DNA of 5,496 nucleotides, taken from contig JBLHGQ010000171.1 in NCBI GenBank assembly GCA_047614505.1, forward strand, positions 1 to 5,496. The letters are read 5' to 3'. Made by a program: the position numbers and the translations under genes. The notes below the pieces were generated by a model. The model made no database searches. It saw nothing but the letters and a program-made list of their open reading frames with translations, and was not told the DNA's origin. Of this stretch, positions 1 to 5,135 are shown in pieces. Each line of letters starts with the position of its first letter. Positions within the stretch are counted from its first letter, which is position 1. This stretch comes from JABDJL01 sp047614505. GTDB lineage: Bacteria; Pseudomonadota; Gammaproteobacteria; Xanthomonadales; SZUA-36.

Positions 1-102
1 CAGGCCAGCCTCTCGACCGGTTCCCGGTCTCTCCTTCTCCATGCACAATGGCCGCTCTCGGCCATCCCTGGCCTACGCGGCACCTGCACATCCATGTGCA
101 TT
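1..102. repeat. Cluster of short inverted repeats (partial at left edge)
   Basis: This GC-rich stretch holds a chain of small perfect inverted repeats. They are AGGC/GCCT (2-5 and 8-11), GACCGG/CCGGTC (15-20 and 24-29, 3-nt loop), ATGGCC/GGCCAT (48-53 and 60-65), the competing GGCCA/TGGCC (60-64 and 69-73, loop TCCC) and TGCACA/TGTGCA (85-90 and 95-100, loop TCCA). All three plus-strand frames stay open from the edge into the tRNA remnant, which is usual for GC-rich repeats and does not favour a real gene. The pattern resembles dispersed palindromic intergenic repeats of gammaproteobacteria, but only one copy is visible, so the family is not identified. No protein product is supported. Confidence 0.5.
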
Positions 103-142
103 GGACTCGAACCGGCACTTTGTTGCAAAAACGGGATTTTGA
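103..142 (-). pseudogene. tRNA-Leu remnant (anticodon loop to T-stem)
   Basis: This 40-bp segment matches 1686-1725 of the intact tRNA-Leu in the same orientation at 38 of 40 positions; the differences are at 115 and 127. On the minus strand it starts in the anticodon loop (TCAAAATCCCG, including CAA), then carries the variable arm, T-stem 5' half and T-loop (GGTTCGAGTCC). The acceptor stem, D-arm, anticodon 5' stem, T-stem 3' half and CCA are missing, so it cannot form a tRNA. The T-stem reads GCCGG where the intact gene has GTCGG, so it may descend from a different leucine tRNA gene or have drifted. A break in the anticodon loop fits the attachment core of tRNA-targeting tyrosine recombinases; that interpretation is inference. 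Confidence 0.8.
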
Positions 143-200
143 TATGAGTGCGGGTTTAGAAATACATTGAAAACAATAAGATAAAATCACGAAATAGGAC

Positions 201-221
201 TTTGCAAATTCTTTGCAAATT
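201..221. repeat. Tandem TTTGCAAATT direct repeat
   Basis: The decamer TTTGCAAATT occurs at 201-210 and again at 212-221, an 11-bp period of about one helical turn. Each copy contains the self-complementary octamer TTTGCAAA, and the two together can also fold as GCAAA-TTC-TTTGC (204-216). It lies in AT-rich sequence just downstream of the ndh stop codon. It has no T-tract placed as for an intrinsic terminator. It could be a protein-binding site or simple AT-rich sequence. Confidence 0.45.
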
Positions 222-252
222 GAGTACTTAAGACCGCAACTTCTGACCGGGT

Positions 253-1530
253 TTATCGTGTCTGGTTCTTGTCCGTGATCAGGCGAGCACCCCGGCTGTA
301 AGTGATGTAACCCCACAACCACCTGAGCGATACCAGCAAGGGGCTAGGCAATCCAATAAGAAAGTAAATGTGGGCAATTCCCCAGATCCACCAAGCCAGG
401 GGCCCTTTAAGCTTAAAGTTGCGATACTGAATGACGGCTGATTTCCTGCCGATGGTGGCGAGGTCACCCGTATGACGATAGAGAAAGGGCGGGGGAGGGT
501 TGTCGCCTGCAAGTCGCGAACCGATGACTTTGGCCACGTATCTTCCCTGCTGTTTCGCTGCGGGCGCAATTCCCGGTACTTGGGTGCCTCTTTCGTCCTT
601 GACCGATGCAGTATCGCCAATAACGAAAATCCCGGTTTTACCGTCTATCGACAGATCCGGGCCGACAACCACTCGGCCAGATCGATCCGTCTCCGTGTTC
701 AGCCATTCACCAACAGGAGATGCAGCCACGCCTGCAGCCCAGAGAACTGTGGCTGCTGGTACTTTCTTTCCATTGATGGTCACCCCAGCTTCGTCGCAGC
801 CAGTTACCTGCGAATTCAGGCGAACATCAACGTGCAATTTTTCCAGGGCCCTACCGGCGTATTCAGACAGAGACTCATCAAAAGCCGGCAATATTCTCGG
901 ACCGCCTTCGACCAGGATGACGCTGGCACTGCGCGGGTCGATCTGGCGGAAATCCCTGGCGAGGGTGTGATGTGCCAGCTCCGCAATGGCACCGGCAAGC
1001 TCAACACCGGTAGGACCGGCGCCTACCACCAGGAATTGCATTAGTCTCTTTCGTTCAACTTCGTTCTGGCAGATTTCTGCTTTTTCAAATGCCATGAGTA
1101 ATCTGCGCCGAATGCCCGTCGCATCGTCAATGCATTTAAGGCCAGGAGCGTGGATTGCCCAGTCATCGTGACCGAAATAGGAGTGTCTGGCGCCCGTCGC
1201 AAGGACTAAATAGTCATAAGCCAGTCGTTCATCCCCGACCAGTACTTGCTGATTTTCAGAATCGATAGCATATACCTCCCCCAGGACAACCGTGGCATTG
1301 GCCTGGCGGGAAAAAATGGACCGGATTGGCCAGGCCACATCTGAAGGCGCGAGCCCGGCTGTGGCGACTTGGTACAGCAAGGGTTGAAACAAGTGATAGT
1401 TATGACGGTCGACAAGTAACAGGTCGGCGTTGAGTTTCTTCATTGCCCTGGCAGCAAAAAGGCCACCGAAACCCCCACCAACAATGACAATCCTGGGTCG
1501 ATTAGGTCGGGCTTCCTGGTCCAATTTCAT
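253..1530 (-). CDS. ndh: Type II NADH:quinone oxidoreductase (NDH-2)
   Basis: The product is a single-subunit flavoprotein of 425 aa that oxidises NADH and reduces quinone at the inner face of the cytoplasmic membrane without pumping protons. An FAD-binding Rossmann motif GGGFGG lies at residues 18-23, and HLFQPLLYQVATAGL (46-60) is the typical NDH-2 segment. The NADH-binding motif VVGAGPTGVELAG spans 168-180. The second FAD contact, FVIGDTA, is at 302-308 and APAAKQQG, near the quinone side, at 322-329. The tail at 379-410 is rich in Trp, Leu and Tyr (WWIWGIAHIYFLIG) and ends near RGARLIT, as in proteobacterial enzymes anchored by an amphipathic C-terminus. Length is normal. The ATG at 1530 is preceded by AAGG at 1536-1539 with a 5-nt spacer. 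It sits alone between an intact tRNA-Leu and a tRNA-Leu remnant; no terminator is evident downstream. A related NAD(P)H:quinone reductase is the only real alternative. Confidence 0.95.
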   Translation of the reverse strand: MKLDQEARPNRPRIVIVGGGFGGLFAARAMKKLNADLLLVDRHNYHLFQPLLYQVATAGLAPSDVAWPIRSIFSRQANATVVLGEVYAIDSENQQVLVGDERLAYDYLVLATGARHSYFGHDDWAIHAPGLKCIDDATGIRRRLLMAFEKAEICQNEVERKRLMQFLVVGAGPTGVELAGAIAELAHHTLARDFRQIDPRSASVILVEGGPRILPAFDESLSEYAGRALEKLHVDVRLNSQVTGCDEAGVTINGKKVPAATVLWAAGVAASPVGEWLNTETDRSGRVVVGPDLSIDGKTGIFVIGDTASVKDERGTQVPGIAPAAKQQGRYVAKVIGSRLAGDNPPPPFLYRHTGDLATIGRKSAVIQYRNFKLKGPLAWWIWGIAHIYFLIGLPSPLLVSLRWLWGYITYSRGARLITDKNQTR

Positions 1531-1546
1531 GTTTACCTTGAGAGGT

Positions 1547-1559
1547 CATGCGGCGCATG
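1547..1559. promoter_or_regulatory. Perfect inverted repeat in the ndh leader
   Basis: CATGCG-G-CGCATG is a 13-bp perfect odd palindrome centred on 1553. It lies 7 bp upstream of the AAGG ribosome-binding site of ndh (1536-1539). A second small odd palindrome, ATCAATGAT, is at 1565-1573. The position would suit a repressor operator or a leader hairpin acting on ndh. No regulator site is recognised: it does not fit the FNR consensus TTGAT-N4-ATCAA. Regulatory function is inference. Confidence 0.3.
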
Positions 1560-1671
1560 GCTCGATCAATGATGTCAGAGATGGCGGTCAGATTAAACCG
1601 GGACTCTCTTACGCCGAATTGCGGGCGGCTCTTCACGATCTATCGACAGAGCAGGGTAGCTCAGAAAAATT

Positions 1672-1758
1672 TGGTGCCGGAGGTCGGACTCGAACCGACA
1701 CTTTGTTGCCAAAACGGGATTTTGAATCCCGCGCGTCTACCAATTTCGCCACACCGGC
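1672..1758 (-). tRNA. tRNA-Leu, anticodon CAA
   Basis: This is an 87-nt class II tRNA, including the encoded 3' CCA (1672-1674), that reads UUG codons. On the minus strand the D-stem GCG/CGC encloses a loop with GGTAGA. The anticodon stem CGGGA/TCCCG encloses the loop TTCAAAA, giving CAA. A long variable arm follows, with TTTG/CAAA closing a GCAA tetraloop, the leucine-type feature. The T-stem GTCGG/CCGAC encloses TTCGAGT. The acceptor halves are GCCGGTG and CTCCGGC, which pair except for a U-U opposition at 6:67. A CCAAATTTTT run follows the 3' end, but there is no separate terminator hairpin. metX lies upstream and ndh downstream on the same strand. Confidence 0.97.
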
Positions 1759-1771
1759 CACGAAGGCGCAA

Positions 1772-1800
1772 AGTATATATAGGCCGGAACAAGGAAACCA
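1772..1800 (-). promoter_or_regulatory. Probable tRNA-Leu promoter
   Basis: On the minus strand a TATACT hexamer (1772-1777), one base from the sigma-70 -10 consensus, lies inside TATATATACT. It is followed by a GC-rich discriminator (GCGCC) and would start transcription about 7 nt before the mature tRNA end at 1758. The -35 region around 1795-1800 (TGGTTT) matches TTGACA poorly. The GC-rich discriminator is typical of stringently controlled stable-RNA promoters. Promoter activity is inferred from position and the -10 only. Confidence 0.5.
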
Positions 1801-1828
1801 GTCCAGAGGCGACAATTTGACCGCTTGA

Positions 1829-2944
1829 TTAGAGCTTTCTGGATTCCATGGTTCGGATTCGTTTGAAATAGGCCCCAATCTGTGTTGTAAAAAGGTCGTA
1901 ATCGACCAGAAAAGTATCATGGCCATGCGGAGATGGAAGGATATCCAGGGCTGTTTGAATACCATTGGCCGCCAATGCGTCTGCAATCTCCTCCTGCTGG
2001 TGCGGTGGAAACAGAATATCGGTCTCCACGCCCATTACATAGGCCGACCGCAGCTGGACTTTGGAAAGTGCCTGCGTAAGGTTTTCGAAACCCTGACTGA
2101 CATCAAACCAGTCCATTGCACGAGAAAGATAGAGGTAACAACATGGATCGAATGCGCCAATGAATTTGCGGGCAGCTGCTTCAAGGTAGGACTCCACCTC
2201 AAAATTCATTCCGAATAACTCTGGTTCATAATAATGTTGTTCTTTACGGGCAAACCGCCCACGCCATTCTTTGGCTGAACGGTAGGTAATCATGCCAAGC
2301 TTTCTCGCCATACGCATACCATTTTCCGGCCAGTGTTGGTCGCTGTATTGCCCATCACTCCAGTGCGGATCAGTCACAATCATTTCGCGCTGAAGTGAAC
2401 GCAGGGCAATGGCAAATGGTTCTGCCTTGTCCGCACATGATATCGCCAGGAAATGTCGTGCGCCCAATGGGTTTTGGTATAACCAGGCCAGCGCAGTCAT
2501 GCCGCCCATCGAGGGGCCGACGACTGCACATAATTGGTCAATTCCCAGATGGAGAATCACTCTTTGTGCAGCCGCGGCAATATCTTCGATACTTAATTCT
2601 GGAAAATCGAGACGCCAGGGTTTACCGGTTTCTGGATTAATGCTTGCCGGGCCGGTCGAGCCTTTGCAACTGCCAAGGGAATTGACGCAAATGACGAAAT
2701 GCTCATTGGTATCAATCGCACTTCCAGGGCCAATCATCGGTCCCCACCAACCAGGAGTTGGGTCGATTTCACTGCTTGCTGCATGGGCACCCGGAGATAA
2801 TCCGGTCAGGATCAGAATGGCATTCGAGCGTTCTTTATTCAGTTTGCCCCATGTCTCATAGGCAATACTGACTTGCGTCAGTACGCCACCTCTGAGAAAT
2901 TCAAAGGGCGTATCATCATGTAAATATTGAGTCGCGTCTGGCAT
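1829..2944 (-). CDS. metX: MetX-family serine/homoserine O-acyltransferase
   Basis: This is an alpha/beta-hydrolase-fold acyltransferase of 371 aa acting in the cytosol on the hydroxyl of serine or homoserine, the activation step before sulfhydrylation to cysteine or methionine precursors. Visible motifs are RGG near residue 18, YETWGKL (29-35), LTGLSPGAHAA (46-56), LGSCKGSTGPAS (about 90-101) and the nucleophile elbow GPSMGGM (143-149, Ser145). ETDILFPP holds Asp309 and SPHGHDTFL holds His342, completing the triad. The motifs resemble the serine O-succinyltransferase branch more than classical homoserine acetyltransferases, which usually show LTGDAHV and GGCxGTTGPSS. I chose the ATG at 2944: a TTG at 2977 would add only 11 weakly plausible residues, and neither start has a strong Shine-Dalgarno. 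There is no metW beside it. It is divergent from the methyltransferase gene across an AT-rich gap of 67 bp. No terminator is seen before the tRNA. The family is sure; the substrate is not. Confidence 0.9.
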   Translation of the reverse strand: MPDATQYLHDDTPFEFLRGGVLTQVSIAYETWGKLNKERSNAILILTGLSPGAHAASSEIDPTPGWWGPMIGPGSAIDTNEHFVICVNSLGSCKGSTGPASINPETGKPWRLDFPELSIEDIAAAAQRVILHLGIDQLCAVVGPSMGGMTALAWLYQNPLGARHFLAISCADKAEPFAIALRSLQREMIVTDPHWSDGQYSDQHWPENGMRMARKLGMITYRSAKEWRGRFARKEQHYYEPELFGMNFEVESYLEAAARKFIGAFDPCCYLYLSRAMDWFDVSQGFENLTQALSKVQLRSAYVMGVETDILFPPHQQEEIADALAANGIQTALDILPSPHGHDTFLVDYDLFTTQIGAYFKRIRTMESRKL

Positions 2945-3011
2945 CGATTCACTGCATGAAATAATGGTCAATGCCAATAATAACGTGGAGTAAGGTACAA
3001 GGTATCGGGTT

Positions 3012-3737
3012 TTGTCAAATTCAGTTCACAAAAACGGTAATTCCAGGGCTGTAACCACTTCCCAAAGCGGTATTCACCCTCAACTGGAGCATTATCTGAA
3101 AAAGCATTTTGAGACGGCATGGTTGCAACCACTGCACCCTCCAAGTGTTCTGGCATTTGATGAAGTAAGCGAATCGTTGGGCGCGGAGTTGATTCAAAGA
3201 GAGTTGATTTTCGATTCCGGTTGCGGAACCGGTCAAAGCACACGTTTGCTTGCCGCCAGATTTCCTGAAAGCCTTGTATTCGGAGTTGATCGTTCCATGC
3301 ACCGCTTGCAAAAAATCGGATCAGATCACTTTCCCTGCAGGGAAAAGAACATCATCTGGTTGCGGGCAGAACTGGAAACCTTCTGGAGGCTGGCAAACTC
3401 CCGTTCATGGAAACCGGCTCAGCATTATCTTTTTTATCCCAATCCATATCCAAAAGCCTCGCAACTGAAAAAACGGTGGCATGCACACCCGGTTTTCCCA
3501 AGTTTGCTGGCCCTTGGCGGGTGTCTTGAAATGCGTTGTAACTGGCTTGTGTACGCATTAGAACTAGCGCATGCCATTGAGTGGTCGACCGGAATCAAAA
3601 CATCATATGAATTATTTGAAGCTGAGCAGCCCATTAGTGCATTTGAGAGGAAATACTCGCTCAGTGAGCAGCAGCTCTTCAGGGTGAGGGCGGAACTTCC
3701 AGAACAAGTGCGGTCAGTTCCTCAATCTCCGGGTTGA
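3012..3737 (+). CDS. TrmB-like SAM-dependent methyltransferase paralog
   Basis: The 241-aa product resembles the tRNA (guanine-46-N7) methyltransferase superfamily. Motif I is LIFDSGCGTGQST (65-77), giving a SAM-binding Rossmann start. The acidic end of strand 2 is GVDRS (91-95). The segment YPNPYPKASQLKKRW (142-156) corresponds to the PDPW-K-RH-KRR block of TrmB, and MRCNW (174-178) to its TDW. ISAFER (208-213) corresponds to the C-terminal TKFE block. Asn144 and Asn177 replace Asp residues conserved in true TrmB, so this is probably a separate paralogous family and may not methylate G46. The only start in frame after the TAA at 2991 is TTG at 3012, with AAGG at 2999-3002. Its 3' end overlaps the convergent ccmI by 59 bp. 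Substrate unknown. Confidence 0.82.
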   Translation: MSNSVHKNGNSRAVTTSQSGIHPQLEHYLKKHFETAWLQPLHPPSVLAFDEVSESLGAELIQRELIFDSGCGTGQSTRLLAARFPESLVFGVDRSMHRLQKIGSDHFPCREKNIIWLRAELETFWRLANSRSWKPAQHYLFYPNPYPKASQLKKRWHAHPVFPSLLALGGCLEMRCNWLVYALELAHAIEWSTGIKTSYELFEAEQPISAFERKYSLSEQQLFRVRAELPEQVRSVPQSPG

Positions 3738-4704
3738 CCGTAACCACTGCACTTTCAGGGTCATTTTCTCCCGCCGTCGGATTACCTGAAAGCGAAAGCC
3801 TTGCCAGTAATTGAATATTTTCAACCGCTGATACTGGAGATGCAGGAATCATGGCGTCCGAGTCAGTCATTGTGATGCTGACCGGGAACACCGGATTTTG
3901 GATGCGTCGCACACCAAGCGGCGGACCTGGTGCTAAGGGATTGCGAGCGATGATAAATAAAACGGCGCCTTGAGGCACCTGATACTGAAGATCTTTCATG
4001 TCTACCTGGATGTCCAGCCCTTGCCATTTGGCCGCGGGTTCAATTCCCATGCGGGATTTTGCCAGGTCAATCTGACTTTGAACCTCAATTCTGGCCTCAA
4101 CAGACGGATCCATTTGCGTCAGCAGTATTCCCCAAAGCTCTATTGCCCTGGCATCGTCTCCTTTTTGAGTTGAAGCAAAACCGAGCAGCCAAAGGCCTTT
4201 TTGCTGCAATGGGTCAATTTCAAGCGCTTTTTCAAGCATATCGGTGATATCACTGGTAATGGATTGGCCTCCGGAAGTGAACAATCTGGCTTCTGCCAAT
4301 TCAACCATTACCAGAGGGTTATCCGGAGCAATATCAAGCGCATGGCTAAGGGCTTCTTTGGCTGGCTGGTATTGCTGAATGGTTTTATAGGTTCGCCCAA
4401 GCAGCATCCAGCCCTCGAAATCGTCGGGAGCCTGTTCCAGTCGTTGCTCTAGTTGCACGATCAGACTTTCTATTTGATCATCTACAGAAGCAGCCTGGCT
4501 CGATTGTGCCTCGGTTCCTGGTCTGCCATCAATGCTGATTCCTTCCGGGGTTCCAATTTGTTGATAAATGAACAAGGTAAGCAGCGGCACAAAAATTGCC
4601 ATGGCTACTGCGTAGCTACGAAGCCTTCCATGCTGTTTCAGTAAGGGCCATAAAACAGCAATCGCTGTGGTGAATGCTATTGCGACAGCCCATCCCCAGA
4701 ACAT
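3679..4704 (-). CDS. ccmI: Cytochrome c maturation protein CcmI (CycH), short form
   Basis: CcmI is a membrane-anchored periplasmic chaperone that binds apocytochrome c and passes it to the CcmF-CcmH haem ligation complex. In this 341-aa product two transmembrane helices are predicted at about 2-21 and 32-48. A periplasmic TPR region follows at about 75-200, with repeats such as EGWMLLGRTYKTIQQYQPA and a second around 128-165. The C-terminal beta domain (about 229-338) carries the family pattern VLFIIARNP...GPPLGVRRI and DSDAMIPASP. The cytoplasmic loop between the helices is only about 10 residues, whereas many CcmI proteins have a long leucine-zipper loop there, so this form is unusually short at the N-terminus. 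Its ATG overlaps the ccmH stop by one base (TGATG), which implies coupling. It is the last gene of the ccm operon and overlaps the convergent methyltransferase gene. Confidence 0.93.
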   Translation of the reverse strand: MFWGWAVAIAFTTAIAVLWPLLKQHGRLRSYAVAMAIFVPLLTLFIYQQIGTPEGISIDGRPGTEAQSSQAASVDDQIESLIVQLEQRLEQAPDDFEGWMLLGRTYKTIQQYQPAKEALSHALDIAPDNPLVMVELAEARLFTSGGQSITSDITDMLEKALEIDPLQQKGLWLLGFASTQKGDDARAIELWGILLTQMDPSVEARIEVQSQIDLAKSRMGIEPAAKWQGLDIQVDMKDLQYQVPQGAVLFIIARNPLAPGPPLGVRRIQNPVFPVSITMTDSDAMIPASPVSAVENIQLLARLSLSGNPTAGENDPESAVVTVNPEIEELTALVLEVPPSP

Positions 4705-5135
4705 CAGTCTGCTCTCGCCTCAGTGCCATCACTTAACAGCCCTGTACGTTTCCTGATGTTATAAATCACCACTGCGCCCCCTGCCAGCAGCAGAACCAAT
4801 GGTGCCAGCCATAGAAACAAGGTATTACCCTGTAACGGTGGCTTGTACAAAACGAAGTCACCATATCGCTCGGTCAAAAATAATTTGATCTGTTCATTGC
4901 TATTGCCGGACTGCATCATTTTGAAGATTTCATCACGCAAATCATGTGCAAGTGGTGCATCTGAGTCAGCCAGGTTCTGGTTTTGGCAGACCAGGCAACG
5001 CAATTCGGCAGTGAGATCGTCAAATCGTTGCTGCTGTTGTGCGTTTTCAAAAACCAGTGGTTCCTGATCAACTGCGATCTGGGCTAATGAATTAACTGCC
5101 GACATGATCAGTAAACAAAAAATGGCATACTTCAT
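4704..5135 (-). CDS. ccmH: Cytochrome c maturation protein CcmH (CycL)
   Basis: CcmH is a 143-aa thiol-redox component of System I cytochrome c maturation. It acts at the periplasmic face on the CXXCH cysteines of apocytochrome c, working with CcmG and in complex with CcmF and CcmI. A signal peptide occupies about residues 1-18, with likely cleavage after SLA. The signature LRCLVCQNQNLADSDA (45-60) contains the redox pair Cys47 and Cys50. The conserved RYGDFVLYKPP follows at 90-100, then a single transmembrane helix at about 106-126 and a short basic cytoplasmic tail. Length matches the stand-alone form, not the enterobacterial CcmH-CcmI fusion. The ATG overlaps the ccmG stop by four bases (ATGA). 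Confidence 0.97.
   Translation of the reverse strand: MKYAIFCLLIMSAVNSLAQIAVDQEPLVFENAQQQQRFDDLTAELRCLVCQNQNLADSDAPLAHDLRDEIFKMMQSGNSNEQIKLFLTERYGDFVLYKPPLQGNTLFLWLAPLVLLLAGGAVVIYNIRKRTGLLSDGTEARAD

Noticed and set aside
1..100. CRISPR array or integron attC sites
   Set aside because: The hairpins differ in sequence and spacing, with no uniform direct repeat or spacers, and show no attC core sites.
1..170. Three open plus-strand frames from the left edge
   Set aside because: All three frames are open at once through palindromic GC-rich sequence and end in or just after the tRNA remnant, with no coding bias, so a real gene fragment is unlikely.
472..1171. Plus-strand ORFs opposite ndh
   Set aside because: They are antisense to a well-conserved NDH-2 gene and show no recognisable motifs.
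1547..1600. FNR box controlling ndh
   Set aside because: Only half-site-like TTGAT is present; no TTGAT-N4-ATCAA arrangement is found.
1430..1828. Plus-strand ORFs across the ndh start and the tRNA
   Set aside because: They run antisense through the intact tRNA-Leu; tRNA sequence often gives spurious peptides of this kind.
1633..1986. Minus-strand ORF containing VAKLVDARDSKS
   Set aside because: It is translation through the tRNA-Leu and the end of metX in another frame, a familiar artefact of tRNA genes.
2945..2977. TTG-initiated 11-residue N-terminal extension of the acyltransferase
   Set aside because: No good ribosome-binding site precedes the TTG, and the ATG at 2944 gives an N-terminus of normal length before the RGG motif.
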